Shown here one piece after another: positions 16,230 to 24,654 of a stretch of 64,000 nucleotides of DNA (position 1 is the stretch's first letter; each line of letters starts with the position of its first letter). Source of the DNA: a virus. The notes under the pieces are model-generated. The model searched no databases and was not told the DNA's origin. It saw only the letters and a list, made by a program, of their open reading frames with translations. A program made the position numbers and the translations under genes. The stretch is taken from positions 1 through 64,000 of the IMG/VR virus record IMGVR_UViG_3300022928_001147. The stretch is one strand, 5' to 3'.

Positions 16230-17698
16230 AACAAATCTTAATAGGTGCAGATGTTGTTTTTACATTTGAAAGTCTTGGATACATTCTATTAGGGTGTCTA
16301 ATAGGCACGATAGTAGGCGTGCTGCCAGGCTTAGGTCCAGCAGCAGCTATTAGTATTGCTCTTCCGGCTACATTTTATATTAGTCCCATTTATGGATTAA
16401 TGATGTTAAGCGGTATTTATTATGGTACACAATATGGCGGTAGCATAACTAGTATCCTTTTAAAAATACCCGGTGAAACTTCTAGTGTAATGACTATTAT
16501 AGACGGGCATGCCATGACTATGCAGGGAAGAGCAGGAGTAGCAATCTTTGCTGCTGGCATGAGTAGTTTTACTGCTGGAATATTTACTACTTTCTTAATT
16601 GCATTTTTAAGCCCTGTGTTAGCTGATTTTGCATTTAGTTTCGGTCCGGCGGAATACACTATGTTAATGTTGTTAGGATTTATTAGTATAAGTGTTATTA
16701 CGACCGACGACATGCTTAAGAGCTTTGGAGTAGTATGCATAGGCATATTAGTAGGATGCATAGGAACTGATACTATCACAGGTTTTGAACGATTTAGTTT
16801 TAACAGTGCATATCTAATTGATGGTGTAGGATTTGCAAGTGTTGCTATTGGTCTGTTTGCTATTAGTGAAATATTTAAAAATATTATAGAGAAAATTAGT
16901 ATAAAGCCTTACACTGGCAAACTTAAACTGTTTCCATCTAAAGAAGATTTGAAAAGAATGATACCTCCTACTATTCGAGGTACATTATTAGGAAGCATAT
17001 TAGGGTTGTTGCCAGGTGGCGGAATAACAATAAGCGCATACGCCGGATATAGCTTAGAGAAAAAGGTTAGTAAAAATAAAGACGAAATGGGCAAAGGAGC
17101 CATTGAAGGAGTTTGCGCACCAGAAGCTGCAAATAATGCAAGCGCACAAGCAGGCTTTATTCCTTTATTAGCATTAGGACTTCCAGAAAACGCAGTCATG
17201 GCAATCATGCTAGGCGCATTTATGTTATACGGAATTGTGCCAGGCCCTATTATGATGTCTAATCAACCTGATATCTTTTGGGGACTAGTTATAAGTATGC
17301 TAGTAGGAAACTTCTTCCTAGTAATTTTAAACATTCCGTTAATCAGAGTATGGACTAATATTCTTAAAGTTCCGTACAATATGCTTTATCCAATTATTCT
17401 AGTAATATGTATACTAGGTGTATACACTATGAGAACAACCCTAGAAGATATATTATTACTAGCAGTATTTGGAATGTTAGGGTATGTATTAATGGCTTTA
17501 AAAATAAACTTTGTGCCATTTATGATAGGGTTTGTTCTTGGACCAAAGTTTGAAATTGTATTTCGTAGATCACTAGTACTAAATGATGGAAATTTTAGCA
17601 TTTTCGTTGATCGTCCAATATCATTAGCACTATTATGCATTTGTGTAATACTGGTGTTAATTGGCATAAATAAGTATATAAGAAACTTCAGGAGTTAA
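16223..17698 (+). CDS. tctA: Tripartite tricarboxylate transporter large membrane subunit
   Basis: 491 residues with about ten to twelve hydrophobic segments. The family motifs are intact: GTIVGVLPGLGPAAAISIALP near the N-terminus, GGSITSILLKIPGE, the inverted-repeat copy LGSILGLLPGGGITIS near residue 260, and EAANNASAQAGFIPLLALG. This is full length for TctA, so the channel subunit looks functional. It works with TctB and a periplasmic TctC receptor (found at 18.7-19.7 kb on the other strand). Confidence 0.92.
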   Translation: MVEQILIGADVVFTFESLGYILLGCLIGTIVGVLPGLGPAAAISIALPATFYISPIYGLMMLSGIYYGTQYGGSITSILLKIPGETSSVMTIIDGHAMTMQGRAGVAIFAAGMSSFTAGIFTTFLIAFLSPVLADFAFSFGPAEYTMLMLLGFISISVITTDDMLKSFGVVCIGILVGCIGTDTITGFERFSFNSAYLIDGVGFASVAIGLFAISEIFKNIIEKISIKPYTGKLKLFPSKEDLKRMIPPTIRGTLLGSILGLLPGGGITISAYAGYSLEKKVSKNKDEMGKGAIEGVCAPEAANNASAQAGFIPLLALGLPENAVMAIMLGAFMLYGIVPGPIMMSNQPDIFWGLVISMLVGNFFLVILNIPLIRVWTNILKVPYNMLYPIILVICILGVYTMRTTLEDILLLAVFGMLGYVLMALKINFVPFMIGFVLGPKFEIVFRRSLVLNDGNFSIFVDRPISLALLCICVILVLIGINKYIRNFRS

Positions 17699-17700
17699 CA

Positions 17701-18651
17701 ATGAGTAAGAAACTTACATGGGTTATAGCACATGAACCATATCACCTTTTTATTAATGCAGCACAGCAATTTTCAGAAGAAATTTTTACTGAAACTAACG
17801 GAGAATACGAAATTGAAGTATTAGGGTTATCAGATTGGGCTGAACGTCGTGGTATAGATATCAGTGTACATTTTAAAGATCGCGAACGAGTTGTGCAACT
17901 TGTAAACGATGGTACAATTGACATTGCTACAACTTATATCGAAACTCTAGGTAAGATTGAAAAAGATTTATATGTACTTGGCATGCCATTCTTGTTTAAT
18001 GACGACGATCATGCTACTGATGTTTTAGATGGTGTAATTGGTGAATCGTTATTATCAAAGTTAAGTGCTAAAAGTAATATTCAAGGTCTTGCGTTTACAT
18101 ACTCAGGTGGTTTTAGAATTATGCCAGGTAGCCAAGCACTTGAAACTTTTGAAGATTTCTACAATTTGCCTGTAGCATGTAGTCACAGTCCGGTGAGCTT
18201 TGATACATTTAAAGCAACAGGTGCTGATCCTAGGCCAATGGCTATTGATGCAGTTAAATCTGCTATTACTAACGGTGATGTGAAGGCAGGTTCTACTACA
18301 TATGCTCGTTTCTTTGCAAGTGGTTACAACGATGTTGCTGAAGTAATTAACGATACACAACATAGTTTATTTTTAACTTCAATGATCACTAACTCAAAAC
18401 TATGGAACGAGATGAGTTCAAAGACTAGAGCAATTTTTAAACAGGCTGCACTAAGTGCTGCTAAGTTAGAACGTGAAGAAAGTGTACGTGACAATACACG
18501 AGTTCAAGCAGAAGCTGCTAAGTCTGGAATTCCAACAATTATTATGCCAAGCAAGGAAAAGATTAAACTTGTTAATGCTACTAAATCAATTTATGACAAG
18601 TATTATACTTACTTTAGTAGCGGCCTTTTATCAAGTATTGAACGACATTGA
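17701..18651 (+). CDS. TRAP-type (DctP-like) solute-binding protein without signal peptide
   Basis: 316 residues. It aligns by eye with DctP-family receptors: WVIAHEPYHLFINAAQQFSE at the N-terminus, DGTIDIATTYIETLG, YVLGMPFLFND, and an MAIDAVKSAITNGDVKAGST segment. Normal receptors have a cleaved signal of 20-30 residues; here Lys-Lys-Leu-Thr-Trp leads straight into the mature fold, so export by Sec is unlikely. AGGAG sits 7 bases before the ATG, so the start is firm. It is 2 bp after tctA, though TTT transporters use TctC-type receptors. No dctQM is seen. Confidence 0.8.
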   Translation: MSKKLTWVIAHEPYHLFINAAQQFSEEIFTETNGEYEIEVLGLSDWAERRGIDISVHFKDRERVVQLVNDGTIDIATTYIETLGKIEKDLYVLGMPFLFNDDDHATDVLDGVIGESLLSKLSAKSNIQGLAFTYSGGFRIMPGSQALETFEDFYNLPVACSHSPVSFDTFKATGADPRPMAIDAVKSAITNGDVKAGSTTYARFFASGYNDVAEVINDTQHSLFLTSMITNSKLWNEMSSKTRAIFKQAALSAAKLEREESVRDNTRVQAEAAKSGIPTIIMPSKEKIKLVNATKSIYDKYYTYFSSGLLSSIERH

Positions 18652-18663
18652 AAATTTAGACAT

Positions 18664-18692
18664 TAAAAAAAGGCGCATTATGCGCCTTTTTT
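18664..18692. terminator. Strong bidirectional rho-independent terminator
   Basis: A run of A, then AGGCGCA, a 3-base loop TTA, TGCGCCT, then a run of T (18671-18687 stem-loop). The A and T tracts on both flanks make it work on both strands, serving the convergent TRAP-receptor and tctC genes. Confidence 0.92.
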
Positions 18693-18712
18693 ATTGAAGT
18701 TGATATAACTTC

Positions 18713-19684
18713 TTATTTTTTAGATCCGTACATTTCCATGTATGTCTTTTCCCAAGTTTTTCTATTAGCAATGTAATAAGTTCTCTGACCTTCTGGTCCG
18801 ATAAATGCATTATCTAAATTCAAGAACACTTTATCTCTTGCTTGCTTGGCAGCTTCTGTTTTTACAGCTTTAGTTATGGCAGCAACATACCAATCAACTG
18901 CTTCTTGCGGAGTACCTGCTTTTACGCTAATACCCATATCTACTGTCATAACAAAGTTTGGTATAACGCTAGACAATGTAGGAACATCTGGTAAGAATTC
19001 TAAACGTTCTGTTCCTGTAGTAGCTAAAAAGCGAACTTTTCCTGCCTGTTGTAAAGGAATAGCTGGACTTAGTCCACTAACAAATACGTCAGCCGAACCA
19101 CCAACTACGTCAGTAAGTGCTGCGGCTGGGTTTTTGTATTTTACAAATTTAATGTTTGATCCATCTGAGCCTACGCTTTGTGCAAGCAAACGTACAATTG
19201 CTTCTGAGTTAGGATACGTAGTAGCAATAACTACCTTTTCACCTGTTGCAATTGCATTTGCAAGATCATTAATTGTTTTAAATCGGCCAGCTTCAGAAAC
19301 AGTTACAGCAGTAGTGCTGTGCGCAATGCCTGAAATGTATACAAAGTCTTTGTCCCAATCCCATTTTGCAATCTCTGGAGATGAAATATCTGACAATACA
19401 AGACTTAAACTAGCAGTCAATGTAATGTTTTGTCCATCTGCTGGTAACGACAAGAAATGATTAGTTCCTTTAACACTAGCTGCGCCTGGTTTGTAATCAA
19501 TAATAAAATCTACACCAGTTTGTTCTTCTAATGTTGGAAGAATTGTTTTGAAAGTAGTATCATGTAGGCTTCCAGCAGGTGCAGTAATAGTAACTGTTAC
19601 TGGTCCATTAGGTTCCCATGCATGTGCAGATGATGCAAATGCAGCAATTGCAAAGGATGCAATCAATCCGTATAGTTTACTCAT
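18713..19684 (-). CDS. tctC: Tripartite tricarboxylate transporter substrate-binding protein
   Basis: 323 residues. A cleavable signal (LYGLIASFAIAAFASSAHA, cut after AHA) exports it to the periplasm. The mature protein has TctC/Bug features: VTITAPAGS-HD, DYKPGAASVKGTNHF, LPADGQ, FVKYKNPAAALTDVVGGSAD and LPDVPTLSSVIP. It should deliver a carboxylate ligand to TctAB. The usual PGGG-D--R start is changed, so the ligand may differ from citrate. Own promoter at 19716-19744; AGGAG before the ATG. It faces tctBA tail to tail across the terminator. Confidence 0.9.
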   Translation of the reverse strand: MSKLYGLIASFAIAAFASSAHAWEPNGPVTVTITAPAGSLHDTTFKTILPTLEEQTGVDFIIDYKPGAASVKGTNHFLSLPADGQNITLTASLSLVLSDISSPEIAKWDWDKDFVYISGIAHSTTAVTVSEAGRFKTINDLANAIATGEKVVIATTYPNSEAIVRLLAQSVGSDGSNIKFVKYKNPAAALTDVVGGSADVFVSGLSPAIPLQQAGKVRFLATTGTERLEFLPDVPTLSSVIPNFVMTVDMGISVKAGTPQEAVDWYVAAITKAVKTEAAKQARDKVFLNLDNAFIGPEGQRTYYIANRKTWEKTYMEMYGSKK

Positions 19685-19715
19685 TTATTTCTCCTATAGT
19701 TGTGTGAGTATGTAT

Positions 19716-19744
19716 ATATTAACACAGTTAACAATATTTGTCAA
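19716..19744 (-). promoter_or_regulatory. Sigma-70-type promoter for tctC
   Basis: On the minus strand TTGACA (19744-19739), 17 bp, TAATAT (19721-19716). The -35 hexamer overlaps the TGA stop of the upstream gene. Confidence 0.65.
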
Positions 19745-20454
19745 CCATGTTCGTCATCGTCTAGTACCCAATTGTGACCGTCTTGTGGATTTCCTTTAAT
19801 AACAGGATAATTGTCCTTTGCTAACGGAACTTCAAACGGGGCAATTCGATCAAACACTTCTTGATCTGTTAAGTACGATGTCATGCAGATATGATATCGA
19901 TCATATCCGCTGCCGTTAATAGCAGTATGTGCAATACGAGTATCAATAAAATAGTTGTCACCTGTTAACGGTGTATGCAAACTGTGATTTACATTATGTG
20001 CAGGAAACACCCACATATTCATTGTATTTGTAATAATAGGAAGATGGAACTTATAGTCAATGTCTCGATGTATTCGAAAACAATGTTTAGGTTTAAGTTT
20101 AAATATCCTTGTACGAATATACGGCACTGGAGATTCTTCTAACAGCTCTTCAAAGATTGTATTTTGAAACATGGGAGTTGTTTTTATAAAATCTGCTTCA
20201 ATGCGAGGATTGTCAGTGCGATCTTTGTGTAAGCTCGGCGTTGGGCCGCACCCGCTGTGATATACATTCACATCTGGTTTATCAAAATCATCAGGATGCG
20301 CTTGTATAGCAAACTGATCTTGAAAGCCGATAGTAAACCATCCCGCTTCTTCAATTTGCGGAATCATAGCATCCATTGCTTCCTTTAAATGTTTAGGATT
20401 TTTTCCTGTACTAAATCGCTTTACATATTTTGTTATAGGTTCTTGCATTACCAT
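19741..20454 (-). CDS. Aspartyl/asparaginyl beta-hydroxylase-like oxygenase
   Basis: 237 residues. Complete cupin iron site: H129 and D131 (RIHRDID), H176 (RIAHTAIN), and R186 (YDRYH) for 2-oxoglutarate. The frame RTRIFKLKPKH-F-IHRD matches Asp/Asn beta-hydroxylases of phage and marine bacteria. It should hydroxylate an Asp/Asn side chain or a related small molecule. Starts at 20454; a second ATG at 20448 is possible. Overlaps the oxygenase gene upstream by 7 bp. Confidence 0.8.
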   Translation of the reverse strand: MVMQEPITKYVKRFSTGKNPKHLKEAMDAMIPQIEEAGWFTIGFQDQFAIQAHPDDFDKPDVNVYHSGCGPTPSLHKDRTDNPRIEADFIKTTPMFQNTIFEELLEESPVPYIRTRIFKLKPKHCFRIHRDIDYKFHLPIITNTMNMWVFPAHNVNHSLHTPLTGDNYFIDTRIAHTAINGSGYDRYHICMTSYLTDQEVFDRIAPFEVPLAKDNYPVIKGNPQDGHNWVLDDDEHG

Positions 20455-21011
20455 ATATCCTTATTTGCACTTAGTTGAAATGCTGTTCTAACTCCTGTAA
20501 CATTTTCAACGCCGTGTAGTATAAGTGTATTTAATGCTACCCACGTATTAGTAGGAAACTTTATGGTTTCAACTACGTCTAGATTACTAAAATCGTTTGC
20601 ATGAACTTGACGACCTCTTACTAAATCTTTTCCATGTTCTTGGTACCATACTGTTTTAGCATCTTCGCCGCCTGGATCTAACAAGTACATTATAGCAATA
20701 TCTCGTTTAATATCAGTGTGAGGTGCTAGGTACGGTCCACGGTCTCCGTCACAAAATCGAATACCACAATCAAATGCTTCAGGATGAATATTTTCATGGC
20801 ACCAATTTGTAAAATCTTCATTAAGTGCTTGATAGTAATGAAACGTAAATCCTACTTGTTTTCCATCTTTAAGTACAACACGATCTTCGTATTTTTTGTG
20901 CAATCCGTGTAAGTCTACACCCCAAGATTTTTCTTGTATATGTTTGTTTGCTAGATCAAAAAATCTATCTGGTGGTGTTGGTAGGTCTTCTAAAATTTTA
21001 TAAATCCACAT
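20448..21011 (-). CDS. 2-oxoglutarate/Fe(II) oxygenase
   Basis: 187 residues from the ATG at 21011, chosen because GAGG lies 7 bases upstream; the frame stays open to 21044. Iron ligands: H98 and D100 (APHTDIKRD), H166 (LILHGVEN), with R175 (TGVRTAF) as the 2-oxoglutarate partner. The strand DIAIMYLLDPGGEDAKTVW is the typical beta-barrel core. Overlaps both neighbours (7 and 14 bp), so it is translated with a radical SAM enzyme and a second oxygenase: one oxidative operon. Confidence 0.8.
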   Translation of the reverse strand: MWIYKILEDLPTPPDRFFDLANKHIQEKSWGVDLHGLHKKYEDRVVLKDGKQVGFTFHYYQALNEDFTNWCHENIHPEAFDCGIRFCDGDRGPYLAPHTDIKRDIAIMYLLDPGGEDAKTVWYQEHGKDLVRGRQVHANDFSNLDVVETIKFPTNTWVALNTLILHGVENVTGVRTAFQLSANKDIW

Positions 21012-22122
21012 TAATTTTCCTCTTGGGTATTTTGCTGTCTGCACTGCTTACACAACTATTTGTTATACAAGGCATTGGAGAATCAAATAGTTTAAACCCT
21101 GTTTCGATATTGCCAAGAGGAACATCATGACATGAATATGATCGCTTAACGCTGCCGTCCGGCTCTCGTATTATAATACCACTGTATCCAGCATTACAAC
21201 TCCAACCTTTAAAATTGTTAAAGTTGAACGCATTAAATCGTTCCGCTTGATCCATGTACCATTTTTCGCCTTTTGAGTCTTTTAACTCAACTTGCATATG
21301 CCACGGTACGCTAGCATCATTTTTTCCCATAATATCTTTAGGTACTTGAAATGTTGGCTTAGGCCTATCTGCCCACTTACGCTTACTTTCTGTGTACGCA
21401 CGTTGTGGCATACCGTTATGCAAACGTTTTAAATTTTCTTCCGTGTAACCATCAACCACGCGGCTCGCAGTAGGATCTGATTGCGGCTTAAGAGTAACAT
21501 TGATTCCTTGTTCGTGAAAGAACAATGCGTTTTCCCAGTCTCTTTCAAACCAGTCCGGAACCATAACCATATTAATCGTAACTTGTACATCGTGCTCCTG
21601 ACAGAAGATTAACTTGTCTGCAAAGTCTTGCATCTTCTCACGTGTATTTAAATGTTCTGTATGTAGACTTGCTGTAATGCTTGCACGATGGAATGGTTTA
21701 ACTGCTTCTACGTATTCTTCAAACCAACTCATTGATCGACTACAGTTTGATGTCATATGAACACTTGTATAGTTAGTATTGTCAACATCATCAGCAAGAT
21801 GTTTTAGTATGTCCAAGTATCCAGGATGGAAAGTAGGCTCTCCTCCCGACAAGGAGAAGTGGAAAGAGTTGAAGCCGTTGTCTCTGGCTTGACGTTTGAT
21901 TTCATCCACTGTACGCAAGCAGAGCTCGGTAGGACGGTGGTCTTTACGATCGCTTCTCGCATATGGCCAACAGTAGGAGCAACGGTAGTTGCAGAATCTT
22001 CCAAGTAACCACGATACAGTAAAAAGATCGCGATAAAGCAGAGTACGTTGACCCACACTGACAATGTCATCAAAGGGAATCTTAGTAAAATCGTAGTTGC
22101 TCCATTTTAAATCTTCATTCAT
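20998..22122 (-). CDS. Radical SAM enzyme, family with C-terminal GW-C motif (copy 1)
   Basis: 374 residues. Fe4S4 Cys in FCNYRCSYCWP (about residues 44-51), SAM-binding SLSGGEPTFHP, and THTSN-like MTSNCSRSMSW. The C-terminal third has GWSCNAGY, then SCHD, then PCITNSC, suggesting an auxiliary cluster like a SPASM domain. It shares CNYxCSYC, GGEPT-hP and the GWxCNxG block with the genes at 28.1 and 43.7 kb. Transcribed from its own sigma-70 promoter into two oxygenase genes. Substrate unknown. Confidence 0.88.
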   Translation of the reverse strand: MNEDLKWSNYDFTKIPFDDIVSVGQRTLLYRDLFTVSWLLGRFCNYRCSYCWPYARSDRKDHRPTELCLRTVDEIKRQARDNGFNSFHFSLSGGEPTFHPGYLDILKHLADDVDNTNYTSVHMTSNCSRSMSWFEEYVEAVKPFHRASITASLHTEHLNTREKMQDFADKLIFCQEHDVQVTINMVMVPDWFERDWENALFFHEQGINVTLKPQSDPTASRVVDGYTEENLKRLHNGMPQRAYTESKRKWADRPKPTFQVPKDIMGKNDASVPWHMQVELKDSKGEKWYMDQAERFNAFNFNNFKGWSCNAGYSGIIIREPDGSVKRSYSCHDVPLGNIETGFKLFDSPMPCITNSCVSSADSKIPKRKINVDL

Positions 22123-22127
22123 AACTT

Positions 22128-22156
22128 ATAATAACATCATTATTATTAATTGTCAA
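22128..22156 (-). promoter_or_regulatory. Sigma-70-type promoter for the radical SAM/oxygenase operon
   Basis: Minus strand: TTGACA (22156-22151), 17 bp, TATTAT (22133-22128). The -35 contains the TGA stop of the nitroreductase gene. Confidence 0.7.
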
Positions 22157-22818
22157 ATAATAATTCTTCGTTGTCCTATTTTGTCATAAGTGTTGCTAGT
22201 GTTAATTCCATCAGTGTGTAATGTGTGTGTGTCGTACAAGGGATATCCTATTCCTAACATTAACAGCAAATTGTATCTATTTAATTTATGTGCCTTAAGT
22301 ACCTTTTTAGGAAATGCGTCTTCCCAAAAACACTTACAAAAACCAGACTTTAATCCTAAACTATTTGCAGCTATTGCTATTGCCCCTGCAGATAATCCAA
22401 CTTCTAAGGATGTTAGCACTCTATACGAACCTTTAGATAATGCGTTTCCATGATCTCTATAAAATTTAGTACTACTATCTCTATCTTCTTCTCTCATAAA
22501 AAATAAAAATAGTATATTAGAGTTAGTTTGAGGATTTTGCATTCTTCCTTGTTTTATAGCACTGCTGAGACTCTTAGATATTTGAGAAAGTTCATCGTCA
22601 CTATTCCGTGCTGCGTTAGCAAATTGTTGTATAACATCTCTATCTTTAATACATACAATATCAAAACTATTCAAGTTTTGTTTGGTAGGTGTATTATAAC
22701 CAACATCTATGAGCCAATTAATAGTTTCAAGATCTATTTCTTTAGAGAGGTCCCAATTGCGTTGACAACGCTGACTACTATTTACAGCAGATAAAAACTC
22801 ATCCTGATCTAAACTCAT
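22153..22818 (-). CDS. Nitroreductase-family flavoprotein
   Basis: 221 residues. N-terminal QRNWDLSKEIDLETINWLID, then YNTPTKQNLNSFDIV (FMN-contact region), and the second-half motifs EVGLSAGAIAIAANSLGL and LMLGIGYP give the nitroreductase layout. Such enzymes use FMN and NAD(P)H; members of biosynthetic clusters oxidise azolines or reduce ring systems. Good Shine-Dalgarno (AGGAG). It sits at the head of the radical SAM gene set. Confidence 0.8.
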   Translation of the reverse strand: MSLDQDEFLSAVNSSQRCQRNWDLSKEIDLETINWLIDVGYNTPTKQNLNSFDIVCIKDRDVIQQFANAARNSDDELSQISKSLSSAIKQGRMQNPQTNSNILFLFFMREEDRDSSTKFYRDHGNALSKGSYRVLTSLEVGLSAGAIAIAANSLGLKSGFCKCFWEDAFPKKVLKAHKLNRYNLLLMLGIGYPLYDTHTLHTDGINTSNTYDKIGQRRIII

Positions 22819-22828
22819 ATACTATCTC

Positions 22829-23593
22829 CTATTGTGTTTTACAATTAACCATTTTTAAATATATTTCCGCAAATGTAGCATGTGCAGATTTTCCGGGATG
22901 TAATAAGTCCCTTGCAGTTGCGTCGTTTACTACTGTTTTTTCTGTCTCTGTATCATTAAGATCTAGAACATACAATGGAATATTATTACTCTGACATAAA
23001 AATTTAATAGCATCTAAATTTCTAAGTTTATTTATATATGCTTCTTCTCTAGTAAAGAATCCAGATATAATATCTCTATGAGAAAAAACGCTGCTATTAG
23101 CTTTAACTTGAGACCATTGTTTACAGTAATAAAGTTCTCGCCTATCACTAAGGGGAAGCAAAAGGAACACTCTTTTTATATTTGCAAAGTTAATAAATCC
23201 TTTTAATACTCTATAACAAGTTTCGGGGCCGGCGCCTGGCACACCTAAGTTATAAAGTTTATAATCATTTAATTTTTTATTAACCAATGTCGGCCATATA
23301 TCTTTATAATTAACTTCTTCGCCTAATGTATAACTACAGCCTATGTATGCATTACATTCATCACCTTTAACAAAATCTTTATTTGATCTATATCCAAAGT
23401 TATTAAGTTTGTATGTTATACTATCTTCTTGCCAGTCTTTCATCTCGTTAGGTCTAGAAAGTTTGTTTTCATTAAACAGCTCGCGCTGATTTTTAAATAA
23501 AAAGTTAACTTCTTTTTTATAAAATACAGAAGAAACTATTGTATTTTGTCTTAATAAATCGTAGTCAAATGTATGTTCGTTAGGTAATATCAT
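22829..23593 (-). CDS. SGNH-hydrolase-like protein
   Basis: 254 residues. Block I is degenerate: YIGCSYTLGEEV supplies the nucleophile Ser (about residue 87). NLGVPGAGPET supplies the oxyanion Gly, and LLHPGKSAH gives the His near the C-terminus. Members are esterases or O-acetyl transferases/esterases of sugars and lipids. No signal peptide, so cytoplasmic. It overlaps the radical SAM gene downstream by 4 bp and shares its transcript. Confidence 0.75.
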   Translation of the reverse strand: MILPNEHTFDYDLLRQNTIVSSVFYKKEVNFLFKNQRELFNENKLSRPNEMKDWQEDSITYKLNNFGYRSNKDFVKGDECNAYIGCSYTLGEEVNYKDIWPTLVNKKLNDYKLYNLGVPGAGPETCYRVLKGFINFANIKRVFLLLPLSDRRELYYCKQWSQVKANSSVFSHRDIISGFFTREEAYINKLRNLDAIKFLCQSNNIPLYVLDLNDTETEKTVVNDATARDLLHPGKSAHATFAEIYLKMVNCKTQ

Positions 23594-24654
23594 TTTATTT
23601 CCTGCAAATGCGGTATTAGTTCTTTTAATTGTTGATTTCGCATATTATCTAATTCATAAGTGTATTTGTAGAATTTATCTAATAGCAAAGGATCAAATTT
23701 AGTTTGTATTATCTTTGACAATCTACTATTTTTCATAATTTCTAGTACATAGTCTTTGGCAGATTCTGATAATATATTTATTGCTAGAAAACTAGGTCGG
23801 ACAACTAAATTTGTACTCCAGGTGCAGTTGTGTTCATTAGCAAACTCTGTTAATTTATAATACTGGTGTATGTTATAATTTTGCAAAGTAGTGTGTAATA
23901 CAATTTTATTACTAATATGTTTTTTAAAAATGTTTAAATTTTCTACAAAGGTTTCCCAACTAGAGTTTCTTATGTAAGTGTATACTTCTTCAATTCCGTC
24001 AAAACTTAGCACAAGATTAAATTCTTTAAATTTACTAACTTTATTGATCCAACGGGGTATGCGAGTGCCGTTACTTACTACTTCTATTGAAATTTTATTA
24101 GCGTTGGGTAATTCAAGTAATTGCTCTATAAAATATTCTGTGCGAGGCATTATAAAAGGCTCGCCTCCTTTTAATTCTATAAAAAATTCTTTATTGCTAG
24201 CACGAATAAAAGATAATATTTTTTCTATATCTTCTTTTGATAATTCATGCACTGCGGTTCTTGCTGTTTGAAAATGTATACCTTTAGCTGCTAGTATCTT
24301 TGCTTCAGGTATCCAGCTGGTACTGTTTCCAGGTGTACACATTCTACAATTTAGATTGCAGTGATTACCGCAGTTAATATCTAACCTAAATTGATTAGAA
24401 GTTATCCATTCGTCATAACTGTCTCGGCGACTAGTACCGTTAGTTTCTTCGTGTGTTTTGCATAAAGAACAATTAGAATGCCACTGTGTTTGCATAGTAG
24501 TTATAATATCTTTATGTTGTGCTAACTCAAACACATCTTCTAGTCTTTCTAGCTCGCTCACATGAATTAGTTTGTCTGCACTTTGACAACAGATACGAAC
24601 AAACCCTTGCGGGTCTATTTGTATATTTTGTGTAAGTGCTTTACATGATATCAT
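23590..24654 (-). CDS. Radical SAM enzyme, N-terminal CC/CxxC twitch-type (paralogue 1 of 8)
   Basis: 354 residues. Order: N-terminal auxiliary-cluster half with GFVRICCQ (about residues 17-24) and CSLCK (about 62-66), then core CNLNCRMCTPGNSTSW (about 98-113), SAM-binding ELKGGEPF, and SNGTRIP. The C-terminus ends LDNMRNQQLKELIP, the tail that marks this paralogue set. The reaction is not known; SPASM/twitch enzymes typically modify peptides or sugars. Translationally coupled on both sides by ATGA. Confidence 0.85.
   Translation of the reverse strand: MISCKALTQNIQIDPQGFVRICCQSADKLIHVSELERLEDVFELAQHKDIITTMQTQWHSNCSLCKTHEETNGTSRRDSYDEWITSNQFRLDINCGNHCNLNCRMCTPGNSTSWIPEAKILAAKGIHFQTARTAVHELSKEDIEKILSFIRASNKEFFIELKGGEPFIMPRTEYFIEQLLELPNANKISIEVVSNGTRIPRWINKVSKFKEFNLVLSFDGIEEVYTYIRNSSWETFVENLNIFKKHISNKIVLHTTLQNYNIHQYYKLTEFANEHNCTWSTNLVVRPSFLAINILSESAKDYVLEIMKNSRLSKIIQTKFDPLLLDKFYKYTYELDNMRNQQLKELIPHLQEIK

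Noticed and set aside
18846-19460. 204-residue plus-strand ORF opposite tctC
   Set aside because: It is the antisense shadow of a well-supported gene with signal peptide and family motifs; no ribosome site or recognisable domain.
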